Assembly: GCF_001761385.1 (NCBI RefSeq)
Contig: NZ_CP017476.1
Coordinates: 1,415,501-1,479,500, forward strand
DNA from: Hydrogenophaga crassostreae
Lineage (GTDB): Bacteria > Pseudomonadota > Gammaproteobacteria > Burkholderiales > Burkholderiaceae_C
Length of the DNA stretch: 64,000 nt
Direction: 5' to 3'
A model generated the notes under the pieces. That model saw nothing but the letters and a program-made list of their open reading frames with translations, had not been told where the DNA came from and did no database searches. How positions within the stretch are numbered: the stretch's first letter is position 1; every line of letters begins with the position of its first letter. This document shows, piece after piece, positions 53,535-61,891 of this stretch. The translations under genes and the position numbers were made by a program.

Positions 53535-54677
53535 ATGCCAAATCAAATGATTCACCGTGTGCATTTCTTTGTCGCACTTGCCTGTCGCAAGACATGGCGC
53601 CCATTGGCCTTGGGCCTGCTGCTGACGTCAGGCAACGCTTGGGCGCAGAGCGCGGGCGAAGCGCCGAAGTTGCAGGACTGGCGTGCGGCCAATGAGGCGG
53701 TGGCACAGTTCAAGCGCGGTCATATCGACTTGCTCAAATGGGAGCGCAGCAATTTGCCCAATGAAGCGCCTGCGCCCGATGTCAGGGCTGACCTGATGCT
53801 GGAGGCGCCTGCGCAAGCGGTGCGCGAAGCCTGGAAGCGCCACCCTGGTTTAAGGGGTGTGCAAAGCAAGCTTGGTGCGGCTGCCACACTGCTGGTGGCC
53901 GAAGGGCGGCTGGAGGCCGTGGATCCCGGACTGCAGCGCCGTATCGAGGGCATGGATGAGTTGCTGGAAGTCGCCGTGGATGCCCGTAAGACATGGATTG
54001 AAGCCGTCGCGGCCCGTAAGGTGCTGCGCTTCCGTGAGGCTGCCTTGACCAGCGCAGAAGCCGGCAGCGAGCTGGGCCGGCGCATGGTCAGCGTGGGCAA
54101 CTGGAGCCCCTTGCAGGCCACGCCGTTTCAGTTGGCCACCGCCACAGCCCGCATGGACCTGATCCGGGCGCGATTGGCCGCAGCTGAAGCTGATGGTGCT
54201 TTGCGCCAGCTTTTGAAACTTGGCGGGAATTCGGTCGTCTTGGGCTTGCCAGGCGACTTCCCCGAACTGCCGGCCAAGGCCATGGGACAAGACCAATGGA
54301 CCCAGCATCTGGATGCGGTGCAGGCTCAACTGCCGGGCGTGACCGCTACCCGGAACCGGGTGGCCGCACAACGGGCATTTGGGTTTTACAGCGCCAGCCA
54401 TGGGTTGGCGCTCATTCACCGAGATGAGGTATTGAAGCTGCGCCGTTTTGTCGCCGAAGAGACCGTGCTGCATTACAACGGCATGCTCAAGAGCGTCTGG
54501 GATCTGCTTGGTGAGGTGCGCAACCAGGCCGTCGCCGAGATCGATGCCATCGATGCCCAGCGTGATTTCTGGCTGGCGGAGGCCGATTTCCAGTGGACGC
54601 TGCAAGGCGGTGCCCCCACCAGTTTTGTTTCGCTGGGCGGCGGCAGCGCCAATGGCGACGGTCCCGCTGCGCATTGA
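53535..54677 (+). CDS. TolC-family outer membrane protein, short form
   Basis: A 380-residue protein with a signal peptide (cleavage near AWA-Q, about 38) and helical repeats with coiled-coil character. It most resembles the TolC/OEP family found with copper genes. Full-length TolC proteins are about 420-490 residues, and I see only weak evidence for both beta-barrel insertions, so it may be a reduced member. It is the first gene of the copper operon behind the cop box. No periplasmic adaptor or RND pump gene follows, so either it works with unlinked partners or it has another role. Confidence 0.72.
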   Translation: MPNQMIHRVHFFVALACRKTWRPLALGLLLTSGNAWAQSAGEAPKLQDWRAANEAVAQFKRGHIDLLKWERSNLPNEAPAPDVRADLMLEAPAQAVREAWKRHPGLRGVQSKLGAAATLLVAEGRLEAVDPGLQRRIEGMDELLEVAVDARKTWIEAVAARKVLRFREAALTSAEAGSELGRRMVSVGNWSPLQATPFQLATATARMDLIRARLAAAEADGALRQLLKLGGNSVVLGLPGDFPELPAKAMGQDQWTQHLDAVQAQLPGVTATRNRVAAQRAFGFYSASHGLALIHRDEVLKLRRFVAEETVLHYNGMLKSVWDLLGEVRNQAVAEIDAIDAQRDFWLAEADFQWTLQGGAPTSFVSLGGGSANGDGPAAH

Positions 54678-54693
54678 CTCAGGAAACATCCCA

Positions 54694-56136
54694 ATGAACC
54701 AACCCAATTCCCGTCGACAGTTTTTTGCCGGTGCAGCCGCTTCGGTGGCCGGCCTGGCCGTGGCCCGTTCGGCGTTTGCCGGTCTGCCCGAACCGGTGAT
54801 TCAGACCTCAGGCAGCATGGCGCCGCCGTTGGTGCCTCAAACCGGGCGGCCCTATAACCCGGTGGTCACGCTCAATGGCTGGACATTGCCCTGGCGCATG
54901 AACAACAACGTCAAGGAATTCCACCTGGTGGCCGAGCCGGTGGTGCGCGAAGTGTCCAAAGGCTTCAAAGTCAACATGTGGGGCTACAACGGCCAGAGCC
55001 CGGGACCGACCATTGAAGTGGTCGAGGGCGATCGCGTGCGCATCTTCGTGACCAACAAATTGCCCGAGCACACCTCGGTGCATTGGCACGGTCAGCGTCT
55101 GCCCAACGGAATGGACGGGGTATCGGGTTTGAACCAGCGCGCCATCCCTGTGGGCAAAACCTATGTGTACGAATTCGTGGCGCGCCGCCCGGGCACTTTC
55201 ATGTACCACCCGCATGCCGATGAGATGACGCAAATGGCCATGGGCATGATGGGCATGTGGGTCACCCACCCCAAGGCCAAGCACCCTCACATCGCCGAGG
55301 TGGACCGCGATTTCTGCTTCATGCTGAACGCCTTTGACGTTGAGCCCGGCAGCCGAACGCCCATGGTCAACACCATGACCGACTTCAACATCTGGTGCTG
55401 GAACAGCCGCGTGTTTCCCGATATCGATACGCTCAACGTTCGGTTGAACGACAAGGTGCGCATCCGCGTGGGCAACCTCACCATGACCAACCACCCCATC
55501 CACCTGCACGGCCACGAATTTGAAGTGACCGGGACCGACGGTGGCCCCACCCCGCCGGGTTCTCGCTGGCCGGAGGTGACCACCGATGTGGCCGTGGGTC
55601 AGATGCGCCAGATCGAGCTGCTGGCCGACGAAGAGGGCGACTGGGCGATGCACTGCCACAAGAGCCACCATACGATGAACGCGATGGGACATGCGGTGCC
55701 GACCATGATCGGTATCGACCACCGCGGCATCGTCGCCAAGATCAACAAGGTGGCGCCTGACTACATGGTGATGGGTGAGCGGGGCATGGCGGACATGGGC
55801 GAGATGGAGATGCAGATTCCCGACAACACCGCACCCATGATGACCGGTACGGGTCAATACGGTGCGCTGGAGATGGGCGGTATGTTTAACGTGTTCAAGG
55901 TGCGAAAAGACCAGAAACAGGGCGATTACAGCGACCCGGGTGCCTACAGGCACCCGCCTGGTACCTCGGCCTTTGAATACGCCGGTGTTTTGCCTGAAGC
56001 AGCGCGTTTTCAGTCAGAAGTGAAGGCGGGTGGACAGCCTGTGCCCGGGCTGAACAATCCGCTATCTGGCAAAGTCGAAAAACAATCACCTGTCAACGCC
56101 ACTGCGGTGAAACCAAAAGGCCCGGGCAAGCATTGA
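54694..56136 (+). CDS. Two-domain multicopper oxidase, Tat-exported
   Basis: A 480-residue periplasmic copper oxidase. A Tat signal (SRRQFFAGAAASV) starts the protein. Copper ligands are HWH (130-132), HPH (172-174), HPIHLHGH (267-274) and HCHKSHHTMNAM (320-331). The last gives Cys321, His326 and Met331 as type 1 ligands. Only about 135 residues separate the HxH sets, so there are two cupredoxin domains, not three as in laccase or CueO, with the type 1 site only in domain 2. The 150-residue tail is Met-rich. Oxidation of Cu(I) is the likely function. Confidence 0.9.
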   Translation: MNQPNSRRQFFAGAAASVAGLAVARSAFAGLPEPVIQTSGSMAPPLVPQTGRPYNPVVTLNGWTLPWRMNNNVKEFHLVAEPVVREVSKGFKVNMWGYNGQSPGPTIEVVEGDRVRIFVTNKLPEHTSVHWHGQRLPNGMDGVSGLNQRAIPVGKTYVYEFVARRPGTFMYHPHADEMTQMAMGMMGMWVTHPKAKHPHIAEVDRDFCFMLNAFDVEPGSRTPMVNTMTDFNIWCWNSRVFPDIDTLNVRLNDKVRIRVGNLTMTNHPIHLHGHEFEVTGTDGGPTPPGSRWPEVTTDVAVGQMRQIELLADEEGDWAMHCHKSHHTMNAMGHAVPTMIGIDHRGIVAKINKVAPDYMVMGERGMADMGEMEMQIPDNTAPMMTGTGQYGALEMGGMFNVFKVRKDQKQGDYSDPGAYRHPPGTSAFEYAGVLPEAARFQSEVKAGGQPVPGLNNPLSGKVEKQSPVNATAVKPKGPGKH

Positions 56137-56200
56137 GGCGTGCTCTGTATTGACCGCCCAGGAACCACTGGCCAATCCCCCAATCAAAATGCTGAAACCC

Positions 56201-56716
56201 ATGACCATGATCCGTAAGTTCTCTCCTTTGCTGTTGTCACTGTCACTTGTGGGGGCTGTTCCCGCATGGGCCCATGGTGAGGAAACGCATGTGAAAGCCG
56301 CCGTCCCCATGAAGATGGAGCAAAAACCTTGGGGCATTGGCGGCCAGGCCAAGGATGTGAAGCGCACCATCGAGATCAAGATGCTGGACAGCATGCGATT
56401 CACCCCGGACCACATTGAAGTGTCACAAGGCGATACGGTTCGCCTGACCATGACCAACACAGGTGCAGTCATGCACGAGATGGTGTTGGGCACACAGGTG
56501 GATCTGAACGAGCATGCTGCGCTGATGAAGCGGTTCCCCAACATGGAGCATGACGAGCCATACATGGCCCATGTGCCGCCAGGAAAAACGGGCGACATCA
56601 TCTGGACCTTCAACCGCCCCGGTGATTTTGACTTTGCGTGTTTGTTGCCTGGTCATTTTGAAGCCGGCATGGTCGGCAAGATTGTTGTCAAACCATCGAA
56701 TGGAGCCAAAAAATGA
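56201..56716 (+). CDS. Periplasmic cupredoxin-domain protein
   Basis: About 171 residues: a signal peptide ending at AWA-H, a His/Met-containing linker, and a plastocyanin-like fold with ligands HEM (in VMHEMVLG) and CLLPGHFEAGM (Cys, His and Met of a type 1 copper site). Start choice among 56189, 56201 and 56207 is uncertain because no Shine-Dalgarno sequence is clear. It lies between the oxidase and the DUF411 gene, with ATGA overlap to the latter. It may deliver or accept copper or electrons for the oxidase. Confidence 0.87.
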   Translation: MTMIRKFSPLLLSLSLVGAVPAWAHGEETHVKAAVPMKMEQKPWGIGGQAKDVKRTIEIKMLDSMRFTPDHIEVSQGDTVRLTMTNTGAVMHEMVLGTQVDLNEHAALMKRFPNMEHDEPYMAHVPPGKTGDIIWTFNRPGDFDFACLLPGHFEAGMVGKIVVKPSNGAKK

Positions 56717-57216
56717 ACAAGCCCATCGCCACAAGAGAGCCTGTCCCCGGGCTGCGTCGCCGCCACCTGGGCGCCTTGTTGGTCGCCACCTGTTTACCGG
56801 GCTGGGCTTGGGCGCAGACAATTGCGAAAGCCCCATCGCCCCTGGTTCAGGTCTGGAAGGATCCGAACTGCGGTTGCTGCAAAGACTGGATTGCGCACAT
56901 GGAAAAAGGCGGATTTCGCAGCCAGACCTTCGATGTCGGCAATACCGCGATGCGGGCGCGCCTGGGCATGCCGCAGCAACTCGGCTCTTGCCACACCGCG
57001 CTGATCGATGGCTATGTGATCGAAGGGCATGTGCCCGCCAGCGATATCCAGCGGCTGCTCAAGGAGCGCCCCAAGGCGCTCGGCCTCTCGGTTCCCCGCA
57101 TGCCGGTGGGTTCCCCTGGTATGGATGGCCCGGCGTATGGGGGACGAAAAGATCCCTTCGAGGTATTGCTGGTTGACCGCGATGGCACCACTGCTGTGTT
57201 TAGCCGCTACAACTGA
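56713..57216 (+). CDS. DUF411 metal-binding protein
   Basis: A 167-residue exported protein (signal peptide to about residue 35, WAWAQ). The DUF411 core has the conserved DPNCGCCKDW (Cys 53, 55, 56), GSCHTALIDGYVIEGHVP and a C-terminal strand region. DUF411 proteins occur in copper resistance operons and are thought to bind copper in the periplasm. Its start overlaps the cupredoxin stop by four bases, so it is translationally coupled. Confidence 0.92.
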   Translation: MNKPIATREPVPGLRRRHLGALLVATCLPGWAWAQTIAKAPSPLVQVWKDPNCGCCKDWIAHMEKGGFRSQTFDVGNTAMRARLGMPQQLGSCHTALIDGYVIEGHVPASDIQRLLKERPKALGLSVPRMPVGSPGMDGPAYGGRKDPFEVLLVDRDGTTAVFSRYN

Positions 57217-57234
57217 ACTGAAGGAAAATCCACC

Positions 57235-57582
57235 ATGAAGCTTCCCGTTGCCAGCACTCTGGCCACCCTGATGGTCGTGTCTATGGGTGTCACACTGCCC
57301 GCCGCTGCCCAGACGGCTGTTGCCGCAGCAGCTGAACCGACGACCATGGCTGCACCAGCCGATATGAGCGAAGGCGAAATTCGCAAAATCAGCAAAGACA
57401 CTGGCAAGCTCACCATCCGTCATGGTGAGATCAAAAACCTCGACATGCCACCCATGACCATGGTGTTTGTCGCCAAAGACCCTGCCATGCTGGATGCGGT
57501 TGAGGTGGGCGACAAGGTGCGCTTCGTGGTGATCGAGGAGGGAGGCAAGATGGTGGTCACCGAGCTGCAACCCGCTAGGTAA
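57235..57582 (+). CDS. CusF-like periplasmic copper chaperone, Met variant
   Basis: A 115-residue protein with a signal peptide (cleavage near AAA-Q, about 26), an Ala-rich linker and an OB-fold CusF domain (about 44-113). CusF ligands align as His63, Met74 and Met76; the cation-pi Trp44 of E. coli CusF corresponds here to Met71 (H-N8-W-N3-M-N2-M spacing kept). That would give a three-Met, one-His copper site. It is near the end of the copper operon. Confidence 0.88.
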   Translation: MKLPVASTLATLMVVSMGVTLPAAAQTAVAAAAEPTTMAAPADMSEGEIRKISKDTGKLTIRHGEIKNLDMPPMTMVFVAKDPAMLDAVEVGDKVRFVVIEEGGKMVVTELQPAR

Positions 57583-57600
57583 AGGCGCCGGTTTTTCGCC

Positions 57601-58137
57601 ATGGACATCCTCGCGCACGGTTTGTGGGCAGGGGCTGCGGCCATGGCCATCGCGCCACGCCGCAGGCCGCCTCGCGCGATCTGGATCTGGAGCATTGCCC
57701 TTGCGGTATTGCCCGACCTGGGTCACATGTTGCCCGTGACTGGCTGGGCAATGGCGACGCTTTCGAGTGCGGACTGGTGGCAGTACGCCACCGCGTCCCC
57801 CGGTCAAGAGCCGCCTATGCCAGAGGCTGTGGGGCTGTGGGCGCACCATTTGCACTGTGTCCTGCACAGCGCCCTTTCCGCTGCTGCGGTGACGGTGCTC
57901 GTGTGGTGGCGCTGGCGCATTTTTTGGATGCCCTTGTTGGGTTGGTGGTTGCACATCGTGATCGATGTGTTCACCCATTCGGCCGAGTTTTTCCCGTCAC
58001 CCGTTTTGTACCCATTGACCTATTGGGGCTTCGACGGCTGGGCCTGGAACCAGCCAGGCGCCTTGCTGCTCAACTACGGCGCGCTGGTCGGGGTCTGGGT
58101 GTGGTTGATTCGAGCGCGCATGTTCGGTGTGCGTTAA
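57601..58137 (+). CDS. Small membrane protein, His-rich, DUF457-like
   Basis: A 178-residue inner-membrane protein with four or five hydrophobic segments and conserved-looking His/Asp sites: MDILAHGLW, LPDLGHMLP, HHLHCVLHS and WWLHIVIDVFTHS. The His/Asp pattern resembles membrane-bound metal-dependent hydrolase-like proteins (YdjM/DUF457), but I am not certain of the family. It starts 18 bases after the CusF-like gene and likely shares its transcript. It converges on the DUF1223 gene. Confidence 0.75.
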   Translation: MDILAHGLWAGAAAMAIAPRRRPPRAIWIWSIALAVLPDLGHMLPVTGWAMATLSSADWWQYATASPGQEPPMPEAVGLWAHHLHCVLHSALSAAAVTVLVWWRWRIFWMPLLGWWLHIVIDVFTHSAEFFPSPVLYPLTYWGFDGWAWNQPGALLLNYGALVGVWVWLIRARMFGVR

Positions 58138-58149
58138 CGCAGCCGGATA

Positions 58150-58923
58150 TCAAGCAGGGCATTGCAAAACCACGCCCTGCACCGGCTGCACCAGGCCCGG
58201 TCGGGTGACCACGAAGGCCACGCGCAGGGCGTCAAATTGCGGCCCTTCGGGCAGGTCGAGCTGCAACCGCCGGGGTTCGCTGGCTGTCCACGCAGATACG
58301 GGCTGGTACAGACTGACCACGTGGTCATGGGTCAGGGTTTCACCGGCGTTTTCGCCTCGTGTGACCTGGCTGACAAGGCCATCTTGCAATACTGCCCAAT
58401 ACCCTGCCAACGTCGATGCGCCACCGATGGCGCCCACAGCGGCCGTCACCCGGCGGCCCTCCCTGACCAGTTTCAAGGATGGAGTCGACGCTTGGTTGGT
58501 CTGCACAGCCATGAGCAAAGTGGCTGGCGTTTCGCCGCGCCAGCCGCGGTGGTCTTGTCCATTGAGCACCACCTGGGGGGTGTAGACGTACTTGCCTTTT
58601 TGAACAGCGCGCACTTGGTGCTGGCGCTGCGTGGTGGCCGGCGTGGCGAAGCGGTCTTGCCAGCCCAGGTGGTTCCAGTAGTTGACATGGAAGGCCAACG
58701 GCAGGATGCCGGGTTGATCGTTCAAGGTAGACAGCCAGAGGTCGGCGGGTGGGCAGGAACTGCAGCCCTCTGACGTGTAGAGCTCCACCACCATCGGGGG
58801 CTTGGCGCCCGACGTGGCTTCGCATACCGCGGCCTGTGCCAGTGGTGCCAGCAGCAATCCGGCGGCAAGGGCCATCGCGGCTCCCCGGCTGCGCAGCGAG
58901 CGGCAGGAATGGCGTGTGTTCAT
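58150..58923 (-). CDS. DUF1223 thioredoxin-fold exported protein
   Basis: A 257-residue protein with a signal peptide (about 16-31) followed by ELYTSEGCSSCPPAD (CxxC redox-like site) and HVNYWNHLGWQDRF, hallmarks of DUF1223. The CSSC and thioredoxin-like fold suggest a periplasmic redox or protein-folding role, unproven. It converges with the small membrane gene of the copper cluster and has its own promoter side at 58924-59029. Confidence 0.9.
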   Translation of the reverse strand: MNTRHSCRSLRSRGAAMALAAGLLLAPLAQAAVCEATSGAKPPMVVELYTSEGCSSCPPADLWLSTLNDQPGILPLAFHVNYWNHLGWQDRFATPATTQRQHQVRAVQKGKYVYTPQVVLNGQDHRGWRGETPATLLMAVQTNQASTPSLKLVREGRRVTAAVGAIGGASTLAGYWAVLQDGLVSQVTRGENAGETLTHDHVVSLYQPVSAWTASEPRRLQLDLPEGPQFDALRVAFVVTRPGLVQPVQGVVLQCPA

Positions 58924-59029
58924 GGGTGTCTCCTTGTTCTGGAGTCGTGGGTCGCCACGGAAGGGAAATTCTTACAACGGCGAGGGGCTGTTTGTGCCGT
59001 CTGATTCCAAAAAAAGGCGGTCGACTCGC

Positions 59030-59764
59030 TCAGATCTGGCCCCTGGCCGGCGGGGCGCTTCCCAGGCGTATGCGGGCCACATTGCGGTTCATGCCTTTTC
59101 GGATGATGTGCCTGTACAGCCAGCTTTTCACACCGCTCAGGTTGCCGCCTTGTTGCGCATAGAAGCTGTCTGGATTGACGTAAACGCCCAGATCCTGGCA
59201 GATACCCGCCTTCTGGATGTAGGTGTGCGTGCCGCGCCATTCCACGGCTGGAGATTGAAGATTCGGTGTGGCCGCGCCAAAGCCACTGAACGACCTTGCT
59301 TCCGGAAAGCGTTGCTGCAAAGCGTGGAGGTAGGGTTGGTCAAGAATGAACCCTTCAAGGTTCAGCCATTGGCCATCGACCTGAACCTCTACCCAGCTGT
59401 GAACAATTTCGGCTGGCGCGAGGTGGTAGGCCATGCCAGTGACCGCTCCTTTTTGCAGCGCCTTGTCTATGGTGAACCCATGAAGGCGGCAGGCGATCCC
59501 TGTTGCCCGGAGCAATGCCATCAGCAAGGTGCCTTTGGTGTTGCATTGCCCCATGCCATCGGCCAGCACCCGGGAGGCCGGCAGGTTGTCGCGCTCGTTG
59601 TAGCCGAACGCGATTTCGTTGCGAACAAAGTCGTAAATGCGCCCGGTGCGTTCGTGTTCAGACAGGCTCAACCACCGCCGGTCCCTGATCAGACGTTGAA
59701 TCTCGGGATGCTCAAAATCGAGCAGGGGGGATGGGCTGGAAAGGGCTTCTGTGTGTGGTGTCAT
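59030..59764 (-). CDS. Transglutaminase-like domain protein
   Basis: A 244-residue cytoplasmic protein with the Cys/His/Asp fold seen in transglutaminase-like proteases: ADGMGQCNTKGTLLMALLRA (Cys, about 82), HSWVEVQVDGQWLNLEGFILD (His and acidic residue, about 130). It is likely a cysteine peptidase or amidase-type enzyme; no signal peptide. The neighbours give no clear functional context. Confidence 0.88.
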   Translation of the reverse strand: MTPHTEALSSPSPLLDFEHPEIQRLIRDRRWLSLSEHERTGRIYDFVRNEIAFGYNERDNLPASRVLADGMGQCNTKGTLLMALLRATGIACRLHGFTIDKALQKGAVTGMAYHLAPAEIVHSWVEVQVDGQWLNLEGFILDQPYLHALQQRFPEARSFSGFGAATPNLQSPAVEWRGTHTYIQKAGICQDLGVYVNPDSFYAQQGGNLSGVKSWLYRHIIRKGMNRNVARIRLGSAPPARGQI

Positions 59765-59948
59765 TGGGGCGGGCTTGTCGGTGACGGGCTTCGGGTATTG
59801 AAAACCCTGTAGTCACTTCAGAGTCAAACCCTCTGGTGGAGAATGCAATGAGCGGTGCGATTGTTGCCATTGCAGGCCACGCACCTGCCTGCCACTGCCG
59901 ATGGTGATTCCGGTGGCCGGTGCGATCCGGGCTTGCAGTGGTGAGCCT

Positions 59949-59968
59949 TGCGCGGCCTTCGCCGCGCA
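59949..59968 (-). terminator. Hairpin just after aapP
   Basis: TGCGCGGC (59949-59956) pairs with GCCGCGCA (59961-59968) around CTTC, 4 bases beyond the aapP stop codon. There is no U run in the minus-strand transcript, so it is more a 3' stabiliser or Rho-assisted end than a classical terminator. Confidence 0.5.
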
Positions 59969-59972
59969 GAGT

Positions 59973-60728
59973 TCAGTGCCCCAGGATTTTGGACAGGAAG
60001 TCCTGGCTGCGCTCGTTCTGTGGGTTGTTGAAGAACTCTTCGGGCGTGTTCTGCTCAACGACCTGGCCTTGATCCATGAAGATCACGCGATCGGCCACGG
60101 CCTTGGCGAAACCCATTTCGTGGGTCACACAGAGCATGGTCATGCCCTGATCGGTCAGACCGATCATCACATCGAGCACTTCCTTGATCATCTCGGGATC
60201 GAGCGCCGAGGTGGGCTCGTCGAACAACATGATCTTGGGCGTCAGACACAGGGAGCGCGCAATGGCCACGCGCTGCTGCTGGCCACCAGAGAGCTGCAGC
60301 GGGTATTTGTCGGCATGCTCGGCGATGCGCACGCGCTCCAGTTGAGCCATGGCTTTTTCAATCGCTTCATTGCGCGGCATCTTGGCCACCCAGGTGGGCG
60401 AAAGGATCAGGTTTTCCAGCACCGTGAGGTGGGGGAAGAGGTTGAACTGCTGGAACACCATGCCCACTTCGCGGCGCACGCGGTCGACGCCTTTGACGTC
60501 GTCACCGACCACGGTGCCGTCCACAATGATCTTGCCCTCCTGGTACTCCTCGAGCGCGTTGATGCAACGGATCAGGGTGGACTTGCCCGAGCCAGACGGG
60601 CCACAAATCACGACCTTTTCGCCTTTCGCAAAGCTCAGGTTGATGTCGCGCAGCACATGGTAGCCATTGCTTGGATACCACTTGTTGACGTTTTCGAACT
60701 GGATGATGGGGGCGTCGGTGTTGCTCAT
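59973..60728 (-). CDS. aapP: General L-amino acid ABC transporter ATP-binding protein
   Basis: A 251-residue PAAT-type ATPase. Walker A is GPSGSGKST (about 44), the signature LSGGQQQRVAIARSL (about 142), Walker B IMLFDEPTSALD and the switch His in CVTHEMGFAK. It is the last gene of the minus-strand aapJQMP set and powers uptake of amino acids. It is preceded by the two permeases on the same strand. Confidence 0.95.
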   Translation of the reverse strand: MSNTDAPIIQFENVNKWYPSNGYHVLRDINLSFAKGEKVVICGPSGSGKSTLIRCINALEEYQEGKIIVDGTVVGDDVKGVDRVRREVGMVFQQFNLFPHLTVLENLILSPTWVAKMPRNEAIEKAMAQLERVRIAEHADKYPLQLSGGQQQRVAIARSLCLTPKIMLFDEPTSALDPEMIKEVLDVMIGLTDQGMTMLCVTHEMGFAKAVADRVIFMDQGQVVEQNTPEEFFNNPQNERSQDFLSKILGH

Positions 60729-60775
60729 GAAATTGAGTCTTTCTAATCGAATTGTGTTGCGGTCTGGCGAACTGG

Positions 60776-61879
60776 TCAGCGGCTTTTGCTCACAGCGGTG
60801 CGCTTTTCAACCCACAGGCTGTAGCGCGACATGGCGAAGCAAAAGGCAAAGTAAATCGCAGCGATGAAAAAGAGGCCTTCCATTTTGAATGGCCGCCAGT
60901 CGGCGTCGGAATTCAGCGCCAGGCCCACCGCGCCTGTCAGGTCGTAAAGAGAAACGATGGTCACCAATGAGGTGTCTTTGAACATGCCGATGAAGGTGTT
61001 CATCAACGAAGGCACCACGGTGGTGAGGGCTTGGGGCAAAACGATCTTGCCCTGGGTTTGCCAGAAGGTCATACCCAAGGTGGCGGCCGCTTCGGTCTGG
61101 CCTTTGGGCAGAGCCTGCAGGCCTCCGCGCACAACCTCGGCCATGTAGGCGGCAGAGAACAGCGTGATGCCGACGACCACCCGGATCAACACATCGATGT
61201 TGGTGCCGGCGGGCATGAACAAGGGCAACATGAACGAAGCCATGAACAAGATCGTGATCAGCGGAACACCCCTGATCAGCTCGACATAGAGGGTGCAAAG
61301 CGTTCGGATCGCTGGCATCTGAGACCGCCGCCCAAGGGCCACCATGATGGCCAGTGGAAAGGCCAGGGTCATGGAGATCACCGTGAGCATCACGGTCAAG
61401 GGCAATCCGCCCCACTGGTCGGTGGACACCGCGACAAGGCCGAACACGCCGCCCTTCATGAGGGTGAAGTACACGGCCAGCATGGCAGGCCACATGATCA
61501 ACAGCGACTTGTTCCAGAAGTTGGGCATGCAGCTTAAAGCCACCACGCCCAGCATCAGACTGGTTGCCGTGATGGGACGCCATTGTTCTTCCTGCGGGTA
61601 AAGGCCCAACAGGATCAAGCGGCCTTTTTCGGCAATCACGCCCCAGCAGGCGCCCAGGCCGCGGGCCTTGTTGCAGGCCACAAGATCGGCGCCAAACACG
61701 GCGTTGGTGATGCTCCAGCCCGCTGCTTGCGACACGGCAAACAGCACAACGGCCAGCATGAACAGCGTCACGATGCTGTTGATGGGGCTGGAGAACAAAT
61801 TGGTTTTGAGCCAGAGTACAGCGCCGCTGCTGCTTCCAGGAACGGGGCGTGGTGCGATGGATTGAAAAGTGTCTTGCAT
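60776..61879 (-). CDS. aapM: General L-amino acid ABC transporter permease AapM
   Basis: A 367-residue inner-membrane permease, longer than common PAAT permeases because of an N-terminal extension with extra helices and a Cys-containing loop, as expected for AapM. The His/Glu/Gln permease core includes ELIRGVPLITILFM (about 225) and the EAA-like loop ALPKGQTEAAATLGMTFWQT (about 290). It lies 12 bases downstream of aapQ. Confidence 0.94.
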   Translation of the reverse strand: MQDTFQSIAPRPVPGSSSGAVLWLKTNLFSSPINSIVTLFMLAVVLFAVSQAAGWSITNAVFGADLVACNKARGLGACWGVIAEKGRLILLGLYPQEEQWRPITATSLMLGVVALSCMPNFWNKSLLIMWPAMLAVYFTLMKGGVFGLVAVSTDQWGGLPLTVMLTVISMTLAFPLAIMVALGRRSQMPAIRTLCTLYVELIRGVPLITILFMASFMLPLFMPAGTNIDVLIRVVVGITLFSAAYMAEVVRGGLQALPKGQTEAAATLGMTFWQTQGKIVLPQALTTVVPSLMNTFIGMFKDTSLVTIVSLYDLTGAVGLALNSDADWRPFKMEGLFFIAAIYFAFCFAMSRYSLWVEKRTAVSKSR

Positions 61880-61891
61880 GGTTTCGTACGC

